From NCBI RefSeq assembly GCF_003709565.1, contig NZ_QNRC01000013.1, forward strand, positions 1 through 64,000: DNA of 64,000 nt, written 5' to 3'. Positions 42,065-49,790 of the stretch are shown here, one piece after another (within the stretch, counting starts at the first letter, position 1; every line of letters begins with the position of its first letter). The position numbers and the translations under genes are program-made. The DNA comes from Paracoccus sigandri. GTDB lineage: Bacteria > Pseudomonadota > Alphaproteobacteria > Rhodobacterales > Rhodobacteraceae. A model generated the notes under the pieces. That model did not search any database and was not told where the DNA came from. It worked only from the letters and a program-made list of their open reading frames with translations.

Positions 42065-44301
42065 GCCTGCGCCTCCCGCCGCTCGGCGACGACCAGATGC
42101 TGGCAGTTCGCGGCCACGATGGCCTCGGCCAGCGGCGGGCAGACGCTGTTCCCGCAACACGACACCTGCACGTCCTTCGCGAAGGCGCGCCAGCGCGGTT
42201 CGTCGCTGTCCAGACCCTCCCAGACACCCTCGATCACGTAGTCATCCGGGAACCCCTGCGCGCGGTACAATTCGCGCGGCGTCAGCATCCGCATGCCGAT
42301 GTCCACGACGACGAAGGTCGCGCCGGCGATCTCCAGCGTCACAAATTCGCCGCCGTCCCATGCATCATGGGCGCGCAGGAACTCGGCCACCTCGCGGGCG
42401 CGGGCCTCATGCTCGGGGGCGAAGGGCGGCACGGCCAGGTGCGCAATCTCGACATCGAACCTGGGTTTCGTCGTGACCGTGTGGATCGGCTCGTCTATGC
42501 GCGGGTCTTGCGGGGTGCTGAACCATTTGGCCAGCCATGCCGCGACCGGCGTCTGATGGCTGCCTGTCGCCGCGATGGTCGATATCGGAGATCCGATATC
42601 GTGCCCGGCGTGGGCCTCCATGCGCGGCCCTCCGTTCTGCTGGGCGAGGAAGGCCGCGACCGGATATTGCTTCACGCCGCTGGCGACTACCGTGTTCAGC
42701 GGGGCACCGATGTCCAGCGCCCGAGGCTGCTGGCCAGCGCGCTCGCCGTTCCCGACATGCACCATCGTCGCCGCGATCAGGCTGTTCTGGTCTTTTTTGC
42801 TGGCGCAGATCGTATGGTGCGGATCGCGGGCGTCCCGGTTGCCGCCGCCCTGCTGGGCATAGGTCAGCACCGGCGCGACGATGGCATGAGACTTGCCGCC
42901 GGCCGTGATCGTCCCAAGCTGATCGGTCAAGGGCTTGCTGCCGAAGCCCCAGCGTTTCGCGCCGGTCTTCGACGTTTCCCCATGGCCGAGTTCGGCCAAA
43001 AATGGCGCGAGCATCCCCAGCGGCGCGGCACCACCCGGCTTCTTGATCCAGCTGTTCGCCGTGACGGTCGGCGCGGGGTCGCGCAGATCCGATCCGGTCG
43101 CACCACCGTTGAAGCGCTGGAGGCTGGCCGCCACCAGGCAGGCATCGGCCTTGGCCGTCACCGTAGCGAAAGGCTCATCCCCGCCGCGCGGGCGGCTCTG
43201 CCCGGCCCGGCCGCCGCAGCCGACGATACTGGGGACGACCAGCGCACTGTGCCCGCCGCCGGCAAGCACGGTCGGGTGCGGCGCAGTGATGGCGCTGTCA
43301 CGGCGCGCGGTGCCCTTCAGGCTCATCATGTGCGGCGCGAGCGTGGCCCGCGGCGCATATTCGAAGCCGCCCGCGCTGGCGACGCTGATATCCACCACGG
43401 CCTTCTCGCCGCGGTGCGCCCCGGTGATCGTCTTGAACGGCTCGGCCGCGTCCTCGACCCGGCCACCATGCGTCAGGTTGACCAGGAACGGCCGCTCGGC
43501 CTCGATGACATAGCGCTTCATGCCGCGCGCGACGCGGGCCAGTGTGTTCGACGCCAGCGGCCGGACGGCGCGCAGGCCGTGCTTGGCCATGATCTCGGCG
43601 CCGGTGTCGAAGATGCTGGGGCACGGCAGGGACCAGTCGATGCATTCGGCGGCGGTGCGCCAAGGCAGCAGCTTGCCCTTGCGGACCTCGGCCGATTTCG
43701 GATCGCCATGCGTGGGCTTCGGCCAGACGATGGGCCGGCCGTCGCGGCGCGCGACCAGGAACCAGCGCTTGCGGATCGTCGGCGCGCCATAGTCGCAGGC
43801 GCGCAACTCGCGCCATTTGACGCGGTATCCGGCTTTTTTCAGCCGGGAGATCCATAGCTCGAAGGTCTGACCCGCCAGCCATTTGATCGGCTGGCCGTCA
43901 TTGTCGGTCGGCCCCCAGGTCACGAATTCCTCGACGTTCTCCATGCAGATCACGTCGGGCTTTGCTTCCTCGGCCCACCGCACCACGACCCATGCCAGGT
44001 CGCGGATGTTTCGGTCGCGGGGCGCGCCGCCCTTCGCCTTGCTGAAATGCTTGCAGTCCGGGCTGGCCCACAGCAGGCCAACATGGCGGCCGCCGGTCAC
44101 GGTCAGCGGGTCCACGTCCCAGATGTTGCTGTCCAGGTGCAGCGTCTCGGGATGGTTCGCGGCGTGCAGCGCGAGCGCCTTTTCGCTGTGGTTGATGGCG
44201 ACATCGGGCGACCGGCCAAGGGCCATCTCGATCCCGGTGCTGGCCCCGCCGCCGCCGGCGAAGGAGTCGATGATCAGGGGCAGGTGCGGCTGATAGGTCA
44301 T
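42061..44301 (-). CDS. Phage C5-cytosine DNA methyltransferase with repeat-built target region
   Basis: 746 aa, nearly twice the length of a minimal enzyme. Motif I is FAGGGGASTGIEMAL (14-28), the catalytic cysteine is Cys83 in SPDCKHFSKAKGG, motif VI is ENVEEF (121-126), and the late motifs LTPRELYRAQGFPDDYV and QVSCCGNSVCPPLAEAIV close the fold. Between about residues 310 and 630 there are nine repeats of the pattern T-[VI]-x-[AG] ... [VI]A-x2-L (for example PTVTANS, GTITAGGKSHAIVAPVL, NTVVASGVKQYPVAAFL, STIAATGSHQTPVAAWL). The repeats lie where the target recognition domain should be. Orphan, no restriction partner. Confidence 0.93.
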   Translation of the reverse strand: MTYQPHLPLIIDSFAGGGGASTGIEMALGRSPDVAINHSEKALALHAANHPETLHLDSNIWDVDPLTVTGGRHVGLLWASPDCKHFSKAKGGAPRDRNIRDLAWVVVRWAEEAKPDVICMENVEEFVTWGPTDNDGQPIKWLAGQTFELWISRLKKAGYRVKWRELRACDYGAPTIRKRWFLVARRDGRPIVWPKPTHGDPKSAEVRKGKLLPWRTAAECIDWSLPCPSIFDTGAEIMAKHGLRAVRPLASNTLARVARGMKRYVIEAERPFLVNLTHGGRVEDAAEPFKTITGAHRGEKAVVDISVASAGGFEYAPRATLAPHMMSLKGTARRDSAITAPHPTVLAGGGHSALVVPSIVGCGGRAGQSRPRGGDEPFATVTAKADACLVAASLQRFNGGATGSDLRDPAPTVTANSWIKKPGGAAPLGMLAPFLAELGHGETSKTGAKRWGFGSKPLTDQLGTITAGGKSHAIVAPVLTYAQQGGGNRDARDPHHTICASKKDQNSLIAATMVHVGNGERAGQQPRALDIGAPLNTVVASGVKQYPVAAFLAQQNGGPRMEAHAGHDIGSPISTIAATGSHQTPVAAWLAKWFSTPQDPRIDEPIHTVTTKPRFDVEIAHLAVPPFAPEHEARAREVAEFLRAHDAWDGGEFVTLEIAGATFVVVDIGMRMLTPRELYRAQGFPDDYVIEGVWEGLDSDEPRWRAFAKDVQVSCCGNSVCPPLAEAIVAANCQHLVVAERREAQA

Positions 44302-44741
44302 TCCCCACCGCCTTTCGCGAGGGCGGCGCGGGCGATTGCCACGCAACGCTCATGCTGCTGCTCGGGAGACAGATGGATCAGTTCCGGGCTGATGCTGATG
44401 ATGCGAAGAGCTTCCTGCATCTGGACCGTGTCCACGCCGGCGTCGAAGCGCTCCAGGCGATGACGCATCCGCTCTCGGGTGACGCCGCGCTCACGGGCCA
44501 AGACCTCGATCCGCTCGCCAAGTTTCCACCGCCGCCAGTCAGCGTCCTCCGCTGTGCAACTGCACAGTTGACACGCCTCCGCCCCCACCGCACGCTTGTT
44601 CCACTCACGGACCTCGCGCGCGGCAATCTCGCGGCCGGACAGGATGCAGTCGGCTGGCGGATGCTGCGCGCGGGACGGGCCGAGGAGCATCAGGTGAGAG
44701 CCGCAAAAGGGGCATGGGGAGAGGCTGGGGACGACGGTCAT
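44298..44741 (-). CDS. Phage zinc-ribbon protein (Lar-like N-terminus)
   Basis: 147 aa. CPFCGSHLMLL at residue 10 is a Lar/restriction-alleviation-type zinc ribbon start, with EVREWNKRA typical of that family, then a second Cys pair (CQLCSC). The C-terminal part is helical (ERIEVLARERGVTRERMRHRLERFD). Overlaps both neighbours by 4 bases. A role in modulating host restriction is possible because it precedes the methyltransferases, but not proven. Confidence 0.65.
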   Translation of the reverse strand: MTVVPSLSPCPFCGSHLMLLGPSRAQHPPADCILSGREIAAREVREWNKRAVGAEACQLCSCTAEDADWRRWKLGERIEVLARERGVTRERMRHRLERFDAGVDTVQMQEALRIISISPELIHLSPEQQHERCVAIARAALAKGGGE

Positions 44742-44860
44742 GCGATCAACCCCAGCCATTTGAGGAACGACGCGGCGCCGATCAGCCAGAGGCCAACGGT
44801 CATGAAACAGCCAAATGCGTAGAGGCAGATGACGCCTAGCAATGTCAGCAGGTCGTTCAC
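44738..44860 (-). CDS. 40-aa membrane peptide of the early operon
   Basis: 40 aa from a GTG. Almost wholly hydrophobic: LLTLLGVICLYAFGCFMTVG and LWLIGAASFLKWLGLIA. Four-base overlaps with both neighbours (GTGA and ATGA) are the main evidence it is translated. Function unknown. Confidence 0.55.
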   Translation of the reverse strand: MNDLLTLLGVICLYAFGCFMTVGLWLIGAASFLKWLGLIA

Positions 44861-45123
44861 GCCGCTTCCTCCTCTTCCGGGCTGCACCAGGGGCAGCGCT
44901 CGATTGACAGATGCGCCCAGTCCAGCGCGGCATGGCCGCAGCACTCCGGGCAGGGTTCAGCCCCGCCACGCGGGCCGAGGTATCGGCCGATCTGGCGGCG
45001 GGCTTCGTCCAGGGTCGCGGCGGTGCCGCCCATGTCGCTTTCGTCATCGATCCACGAGAACGGGCCAGACGGCAGGTCGGCGGCGACGATCTGGATGCCG
45101 CGATAGGTCGTGCTGCCGGTCAT
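44857..45123 (-). CDS. 88-aa phage protein with C-terminal zinc ribbon
   Basis: 88 aa. N-terminal part resembles small phage proteins of the type TTYRGIQIVAADLPSGPFSWIDDE ... TLDEARRQIGRYL. The C-terminus carries four cysteines in two pairs, CPECCG and CPWCS, likely one zinc ribbon, then an acidic end. Coupled by 4-base overlaps on both sides. No function known. Confidence 0.6.
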   Translation of the reverse strand: MTGSTTYRGIQIVAADLPSGPFSWIDDESDMGGTAATLDEARRQIGRYLGPRGGAEPCPECCGHAALDWAHLSIERCPWCSPEEEEAA

Positions 45124-45401
45124 GACGCCCACCGTGCGACCATCGGCACGAACAGCATTGTCCAGGCCAGCAGCGCCAGCACGCGAAAGACCGACTGTTC
45201 GACGCGGTCCTGCTGGGCCTTCATGTTGGCGAGGGCTGCATCGAGATCGGCCTGCCGGTCGATGATCCGCATGACCTCGGCTTGGCGCTCCAGAACTTTG
45301 ATCAGCGAATGCGCCGCCGACTTGTCCAGGCGCAGAACGATCTGATCCTGCAGGGCGGCAGCGACCCGCATCCGTTGTGCAAGGGTCAGGCCGTCGCTCA
45401 T
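45120..45401 (-). CDS. 93-aa phage membrane protein with coiled coil
   Basis: 93 aa from ATG 45401. A helical N-terminal region with a coiled coil (KVLERQAEVMRIIDRQADLDAALANMKAQQDRVEQ) precedes one C-terminal membrane helix (VLALLAWTMLFVPMVARW). Tail-anchored topology. Early operon, 4-base overlaps with neighbours. Function unknown; superinfection control is a common role for such genes but is only a guess. Confidence 0.6.
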   Translation of the reverse strand: MSDGLTLAQRMRVAAALQDQIVLRLDKSAAHSLIKVLERQAEVMRIIDRQADLDAALANMKAQQDRVEQSVFRVLALLAWTMLFVPMVARWAS

Positions 45402-45652
45402 GCCAGCACCCACACGGCCAGGGCCGCCCCGGCAACCGCGCCGAGGACGGCCGCCGCCGCGGCAAGCAGCGCTACCCTGCCTTCGCAGGCGGACTGGTCG
45501 GGGTCGGGCGCGCAGGGATCGGTCCAGCCGGCATAGGGCAAGGACGGATCGACCAGGTGGCGCTGCGCCTCGGCCATCGTGTCGTGGGGCCAGCCGAGTT
45601 GCGGGCTGGACCGAACGATCTTCGCCTCGCGGGCGGTCAGGGGGCGCTCCAT
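45398..45652 (-). CDS. 84-aa phage protein with C-terminal membrane helix
   Basis: 84 aa, start at MERPLTAREAKIVRSSPQL. Soluble N-terminal part followed by a hydrophobic C-terminal helix (VALLAAAAAVLGAVAGAALAVWVLA). Overlaps the next gene by 4 bases and abuts the previous gene's stop. Not recognised. Confidence 0.55.
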   Translation of the reverse strand: MERPLTAREAKIVRSSPQLGWPHDTMAEAQRHLVDPSLPYAGWTDPCAPDPDQSACEGRVALLAAAAAVLGAVAGAALAVWVLA

Positions 45653-45852
45653 CAGCGCGGCTCCCCGCACGTATTGGCCGGGCGGTGGCGCTGGCGGACG
45701 GTCACCCCGCGGCGGCTGGCCGCGATCATCCACGCGAGGCGGCGGATCGGCTCGGGTGCGCGGGCGGCGATGTCAGGACAGGACAGCAGCGCCATGGCGT
45801 CGGCAACTGCGGCGGGTGCATCGGGCAGCGAAACAGTCAGGCTGGGGCGCAT
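45652..45852 (-). CDS. 66-aa phage protein, first gene of the leftward early operon
   Basis: 66 aa from ATG 45852, which is preceded by GGAG at a suitable distance; an ATG at 45867 in the same frame has no ribosome binding site. It reads MRPSLTVSLPDAPAAVADAM followed by a helical, arginine-rich end. It lies directly behind the operator/promoter at 45896-45937. Not recognised. Confidence 0.5.
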   Translation of the reverse strand: MRPSLTVSLPDAPAAVADAMALLSCPDIAARAPEPIRRLAWMIAASRRGVTVRQRHRPANTCGEPR

Positions 45853-45895
45853 GGCGCGGATCTCCATCGGGTTGCGATGGAGAAAAAATGACTGT

Positions 45896-45937
45896 CAGGA
45901 ATATTCCTGTCAATCCTAAAAATTCCTGATAGGAATT
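45896..45937 (-). promoter_or_regulatory. Leftward early promoter with operator palindromes
   Basis: A perfect 14-bp palindrome CAGGAATATTCCTG (45896-45909) and a second inverted repeat AATTCCT-3-AGGAATT (45921-45937). On the minus strand the first overlaps a -35 box as TTGACAGGAATATTCCTG, with CATTTT 17 bases after TTGACA as a weak -10. The same string occurs at the rightward promoter. Confidence 0.75.
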
Positions 45938-46086
45938 ACACTCGATCCGCAACCGCAACGTGTGCCGTTGGGGTTGCGGACTTTGCGAGCCATCGGCAAG
46001 ATGTTGCCAGTTTGTTCCTGCGGGGGTCACGATGAAAAATGAAGAGCGATTCGCTGCGGCCCTCAGCAACATGAGCGACGAGTGCT

Positions 46087-46398
46087 TTATTCGCTTTCTT
46101 TTGGTCCTTGCGAGTCTGGGAGAGTTAGAGTCTCGGCCAGGTCCAGCCAGCCCTGCTGTCGCGCGGGCGAAAGATTGCGGAAAGCAGCTATCAGGGACTG
46201 CTCTGCAGCCGTGCGATCGTCATCGAAAAGATCCCGCACCTCGACCTCCAGTGCTATCGCGATCCTCTTGAGCACCCGCAGCGTGACGCCATCGAAGCCA
46301 TTCTCGATCTTCGATATTGTCGACTGCTTTACGTCAGCCATTTCAGCCAGATCATCCTGATTGAGGCCGCGTGCGATGCGAAGGCGTTCGATGTTCAT
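46087..46398 (-). CDS. CI-like phage repressor (XRE helix-turn-helix)
   Basis: 103 aa. N-terminal XRE domain MNIERLRIARGLNQDDLAEMADVKQSTISKIENGFDGVTLRVLKRIAIALEVEVRDLF. The C-terminal part is short and helical, without a LexA-type peptidase domain, so control would not go through RecA cleavage. It is divergent from the Cro-like gene across an operator palindrome, the classic lysogeny switch. The start is at MNIERL; the open frame further upstream has no homology. Confidence 0.85.
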   Translation of the reverse strand: MNIERLRIARGLNQDDLAEMADVKQSTISKIENGFDGVTLRVLKRIAIALEVEVRDLFDDDRTAAEQSLIAAFRNLSPARQQGWLDLAETLTLPDSQGPKESE

Positions 46399-46459
46399 GG
46401 GCGTATAGTCTGCGCCATCTCCGGCGGTGGCAAACTCTCGACGGGAATATGATGCTTGA

Positions 46460-46473
46460 CAGGAATATTCCTG
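46460..46473 (+). promoter_or_regulatory. Rightward early operator/promoter
   Basis: CAGGAATATTCCTG, identical to the palindrome at 45896-45909. Plus strand reads TTGACAGGAATATTCCTG, and CATATA follows TTGACA after 17 bases. The operator therefore covers the -35 box of the promoter for the Cro-like gene and everything to its right. Confidence 0.75.
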
Positions 46474-46491
46474 TGGATCATATATGCCGCT

Positions 46492-46749
46492 ATGGCTACG
46501 CTCAGACATCATCTCGAAACCTCTGGTGAGACGCAGGCGGCTTTCGCGCAGCGGATCAACATCCAGCAGGGGACGGTTTCCAAACTGGCTAGGGGAGTCA
46601 TGCTTCCCAGCCTCAAGTTGGCTCAGAAAATTGAGCGTGCCACTGACGGTCAGGTGCCCGTTTCATCCTGGAACGCCATCGATACCAACCCCAACCAAGA
46701 GACCTCTCATGACCATACCTCGCAAAAGCCCGCGTCAGACGCGGCATAG
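46492..46749 (+). CDS. Cro-like (YdaS-type) helix-turn-helix protein
   Basis: 85 aa: MATLRHHLETSGETQAAFAQRINIQQGTVSKLARGVMLPSLKLAQKIERATDGQVPVSSW. The pattern LETSGETQAAFAQRIN ... RGVMLPS is that of YdaS/Cro-type antirepressors. First gene of the rightward transcript, starting 19 bases after the operator. It overlaps the next gene by 41 bases. Confidence 0.85.
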   Translation: MATLRHHLETSGETQAAFAQRINIQQGTVSKLARGVMLPSLKLAQKIERATDGQVPVSSWNAIDTNPNQETSHDHTSQKPASDAA

Positions 46750-47047
46750 CGGCCTGTCCGCTCCAATGTCCCCGCCCAATGTGTTCGAAGGTCGGGGGCG
46801 CGGCAGATCCGCCGCGCGCCGGGCGCATATCCATGCCCGCCCCGACCGCGATCTGTTCCTGCGCCGCTGGTCGCTGCTGATGATCGCCAGTTTCGCGCGG
46901 CGGGAAGCCTGTGCCGAGCATTTCGGCGTGTCCTTCCAGACGGCGTGCAACTGGTTCGACGCCTTCAATTCGCCCTACGGCCACCACGTCGATTTCGCGC
47001 AGGAAACGCTGCCGCGCTACGCCGAGATCATGAGGGGGCGGGCATGA
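46709..47047 (+). CDS. 112-aa phage protein, possible helix-turn-helix
   Basis: 112 aa from MTIPRKSPRQTRHSG. The N-terminal third is basic and disordered; the C-terminal half (DLFLRRWSLLMIASFARREACAEHFGVSFQTACNWFDAFNSPYGHHVDFA) has a likely DNA-binding helix-turn-helix around EACAEHFGVSFQTACNWFDAF. Typical place for a CII-like or replication-control protein. Its stop overlaps the next start (ATGA). Confidence 0.65.
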   Translation: MTIPRKSPRQTRHSGLSAPMSPPNVFEGRGRGRSAARRAHIHARPDRDLFLRRWSLLMIASFARREACAEHFGVSFQTACNWFDAFNSPYGHHVDFAQETLPRYAEIMRGRA

Positions 47048-47433
47048 CGGAAACATCGAAATCGATGCACTTCGCAGGTGCCCCCGCGGACTTTCTGGAG
47101 ATCGACCTGCCAAGGCATAAGGCCCCTCGACTCCATAATGTCGGTCGTCACCCGATCAGCCAGGATGAGGCCAGGCTGCTGTGCAACCCGCATGTAGGCC
47201 TGCCCAGCAGCCGGTTTTTCTTGCGCTGGCGAAATGAGTGGTGGGATCTGCTGCGCTCGGCAGAAGATCCCGAAGTGAAGCTGTCCTGTGAACGCATGAT
47301 CAATGCCATCAACATCGCTTTCGGCATGGATCAGCATGAGAGAGGCGCCGATCTGGCGAGAGCCAACCGGGAAGCCGCTGACCGCGCAAGCGCCGATGCC
47401 GCGGAAGCTGCCGCCATCGATCGGTGGAGGTGA
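47044..47433 (+). CDS. 129-aa phage protein of unknown function
   Basis: 129 aa starting MTETSKSMHFAGAPADFLEIDLP. Soluble, with a likely helical C-terminus rich in Ala and Glu/Asp. Coupled to the upstream gene by ATGA. No domain recognised. Confidence 0.6.
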   Translation: MTETSKSMHFAGAPADFLEIDLPRHKAPRLHNVGRHPISQDEARLLCNPHVGLPSSRFFLRWRNEWWDLLRSAEDPEVKLSCERMINAINIAFGMDQHERGADLARANREAADRASADAAEAAAIDRWR

Positions 47434-47435
47434 CG

Positions 47436-47651
47436 TCAGGTGCTGTGCTTGAAGCTTTCCCTGATGATTTCGATGGACCGGGCCTCGATGGGCGCTTCCC
47501 GTTCGGCGGCATCCTCGGCTGCCGCGCTCAGGCGCTGCACGATTTCCGCGCGCAACTCGGGGACCTCGCGCGCCGCAAGGGCGAGAACGTCGACGATTAT
47601 GGTTTCGAGCGCGGCAACGCGCCCTGCGAGACGGTCGGATGTGTCGGTCAT
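47436..47651 (-). CDS. 71-aa coiled-coil protein (minus strand)
   Basis: 71 aa: DRLAGRVAALETIIVDVLALAAREVPELRAEIVQRLSAAAEDAAE gives heptads typical of a coiled coil. It converges with the plus-strand gene ending 3 bases away. The composition fits a real protein, but no ribosome binding site or family confirms it. Confidence 0.4.
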   Translation of the reverse strand: MTDTSDRLAGRVAALETIIVDVLALAAREVPELRAEIVQRLSAAAEDAAEREAPIEARSIEIIRESFKHST

Positions 47652-48067
47652 GTGGGGATCTTCTCCGGCTGGATTCGCGCGGCGCCAGTTTGGGGCGTCG
47701 TGCCGGACAGGTCAAAGGGTGCAATGATGACCATCGGGGTTTCAGGTTGCCCGAGGCGGGGAGAACGGTCGGGGCGCAGCACCTGGCCTCAACCCGCTGC
47801 GATTGCGTTCCGCCTCGGGTCCTATCGGGCGTCATGCGCAATCGCAGAACCTGCGGCTGGCCCGGCCGAGAGCCGCCTTATGGCGGCGGGGCGGAAATTC
47901 ACGTTTTCGGTGCCGCAAGTTCCTGCTTCGGACCGATAACTGGCGCGGCGACCTGCTCGCCGCCGCGCCCCTTTTATTCGGAACCCGCCCCTCATGACCT
48001 CCCGGGGGCGGATCGCCGGGCCGCCTCCCTCCTTTCCTCGGGCGGCCCGGCACCAGGGACAGGATCG
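47652..48067. other. Gap with two strong hairpins
   Basis: No gene I can support; one 71-codon plus-strand frame (47724-47939) lacks a ribosome binding site and family. A 9-bp stem GGCGCGGCG/CGCCGCGCC (47942-47969) followed by CCTTTTATT looks like an intrinsic terminator for rightward transcription. A second, 11-bp stem GCCGGGCCGCC/GGCGGCCCGGC (48015-48051) lies just ahead of the next gene. Antitermination may operate here. Confidence 0.5.
47942..47978 (+). terminator. Putative intrinsic terminator in the rightward phage transcript
   Basis: Stem GGCGCGGCG with CGCCGCGCC and a T-rich tail CCTTTTATT on the plus strand. It separates the immediate-early genes from the replication genes, where lambdoid phages often have an antitermination-dependent stop. 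Confidence 0.55.
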
Positions 48068-48361
48068 ATGGCCAGAACCGACCGACACCGAATGGCTGCG
48101 CAGAGGCTTTGCCTCGATGTCGCCATGCAGGCCTGCCTGGGCCATGTCGATGAGCGCCGCCTGACATGGGCGCAGCGCGCGGTCCTGGCCGGCCTGCCCG
48201 AGGGTGATCCGTTGCGGTCCGACCTGGATCGCTTCGCCAGGAGCTTTCCCGACATTCGCCGGGATCCAGAACTTTTGATGAGCGCGGGCGATGAGCTTTG
48301 GGACGCCGTCAAGCGCTCGACCTGGCCGCGCCCCAGCGCGCGGGCCGATCTGGAAGGGTGA
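48068..48361 (+). CDS. 97-aa phage protein of unknown function
   Basis: 97 aa from the ATG at 48068 (GGGACAGGATCG upstream). Helical: MARTDRHRMAAQRLCLDVAM, ACLGHVDERRLTWAQRAVLAGLPEGDPLRSDLDRFARSF. First gene after the two hairpins and 4 bases ahead of the next gene, so part of the replication operon. Not recognised. Confidence 0.6.
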   Translation: MARTDRHRMAAQRLCLDVAMQACLGHVDERRLTWAQRAVLAGLPEGDPLRSDLDRFARSFPDIRRDPELLMSAGDELWDAVKRSTWPRPSARADLEG

Positions 48362-48364
48362 GCC

Positions 48365-48664
48365 ATGAAGTTTTCCGTCTACGACCGGGTGCTGATCCAT
48401 GGGCTTGGGCTGATGTCCCGCCCGCCGCTGCTGGCGGACCCGGCCAATCACAAGATGCAGGTCAGGATCCTGGCCGCCGCCGCCGAGCGGGCCACGGCCG
48501 AGGCCGAAATCATGCGGCCGCTGATCGCCGAGGCGGATCGCATCGCCAGCAATCTGGGCCCGCACGGGGCCATCGCGCATCACGTCGCGGCCGCCATGAA
48601 CCGTTTCGATGAATCGATGATGGCGGCCTTCTGGGACAAGGCAAGGGCGTCGTTGAATGGTTGA
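48365..48664 (+). CDS. 99-aa phage protein of unknown function
   Basis: 99 aa, starting MKFSVYDRVLIHGLGLMSRP, helical through AERATAEAEIMRPLIAEADRIASNL. It overlaps the primase gene by 8 bases. Not recognised; a replication accessory role is suggested only by position. Confidence 0.6.
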   Translation: MKFSVYDRVLIHGLGLMSRPPLLADPANHKMQVRILAAAAERATAEAEIMRPLIAEADRIASNLGPHGAIAHHVAAAMNRFDESMMAAFWDKARASLNG

Positions 48665-49790
48665 CGACCCCCGCATCGATGCCGCCAAGGCCACGCCCTG
48701 GCCCGAGCTGATCGACCGCCTGCAGATTGGCGGTCTGGTCAGGACGGCCGGCGAGCTGGTTGGGCCATGCCCCGGATGCGGCGGCAAGGACCGCTTTTCG
48801 ATCAACCCGCAGAAAGGGGTGATCTTCTGTCGGGGCTGCGATGCCAAGGGCGACCAGATCGCGCTGGTGCAGCTGGTGCTGGGAATGGATTTCCCGGCCG
48901 CGCTGGAATGGTTGGCCGGCCCGCGCCAGGAATTGACGCCGGCACAGCGAGAAGCGCTGCGCCAGCGGACAGAGGCGGCAGAGCGCAAGCGCGCGGCCGA
49001 GGCCGCACGCCACCGCGAGAAGGCCATGGAACTGGCGCGCAAAATGTGGTCGGCGGCCCGGCCGGCCGATGACACGCTGGTCGTGGACTATCTCGCCCGC
49101 CGCGGCCTGGCGCCTCGCCCAGGTGCGCGCCTGCCCAGGTGCTTCCGCTTCGAGCCGGCCGCGCGTCTCGTTGTGCCGGTGTCGGGACGCCCGAGCGAAT
49201 TTCAGACGGTGCATGAAGGGCCGGCGATGCTGTCGGCGATCCTCGGTCCCGACGACAGCCTGACGGGCGTGCACCGGACATGGATCGATCTTCGCCAGCG
49301 CAAGGGCCGGCCGGTGATCGCGCATCCCTTCAAGGATGGGGAGACGGTGCCCGCCAAGAAGGTCTACGGCTCGAAGAAGGGAGGTGCGATCCGCCTGTTC
49401 ACGCCGCGGGACGCGACCACGCTTGTCATGGGCGAGGGTATCGAGACCACCCTGACGCCGCTGGCCGCGAAGGTGCGCCATGATGGTGTTGCTGCGTATT
49501 GGGCCGGGGTCGATCTGGGCAACATGTCTGGCCACCGCATCACGGGGCGCGGCCTGCGTTATGCCGGCATCCCGGACATGGCTGATCGCGAGGCCTTCGT
49601 GCCGCCGGCATGGGTCCGCCGCCTGATTTTCATCCAGGACGGCGACAGCGATCCCAGGCTGACCCGCGCCAAGCTGGAGGCCGGCTTGCGCCGGGCGCGG
49701 CTCAAGCGCCCCGGCCTGATCGGCACCATCGTCCATCCCGGCGAGGGGCTGGACATGAACGATTTGCTGATGGGCCGCGATGATGAGTGA
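48657..49790 (+). CDS. Phage primase: zinc-binding and TOPRIM domains
   Basis: 377 aa. Residues 36-70 form a CHC2-like zinc ribbon (GPCPGCGGKDRFSINPQKGVIFCRGCDAKGDQIALVQLV); a central charged helix follows; the C-terminal part is a TOPRIM-type domain with MGEGIETTLTPLA and FIQDGDSDPR acidic residues that bind metal. It would make primers for phage replication with the P4-type helicase downstream, whose gene it overlaps by 11 bases. Confidence 0.88.
   Translation: MVDDPRIDAAKATPWPELIDRLQIGGLVRTAGELVGPCPGCGGKDRFSINPQKGVIFCRGCDAKGDQIALVQLVLGMDFPAALEWLAGPRQELTPAQREALRQRTEAAERKRAAEAARHREKAMELARKMWSAARPADDTLVVDYLARRGLAPRPGARLPRCFRFEPAARLVVPVSGRPSEFQTVHEGPAMLSAILGPDDSLTGVHRTWIDLRQRKGRPVIAHPFKDGETVPAKKVYGSKKGGAIRLFTPRDATTLVMGEGIETTLTPLAAKVRHDGVAAYWAGVDLGNMSGHRITGRGLRYAGIPDMADREAFVPPAWVRRLIFIQDGDSDPRLTRAKLEAGLRRARLKRPGLIGTIVHPGEGLDMNDLLMGRDDE

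Noticed and set aside
46032-46271. Plus-strand frame MKNEERFAAALSNMSDECF... facing the repressor
   Set aside because: It overlaps the repressor gene antisense for about 185 bases and becomes low-quality sequence there; only the first 30 codons look protein-like.
47724-47939. 71-codon plus-strand frame in the phage gap
   Set aside because: No ribosome binding site, no recognisable domain, and Arg/Pro/Ser-rich composition of a chance frame.
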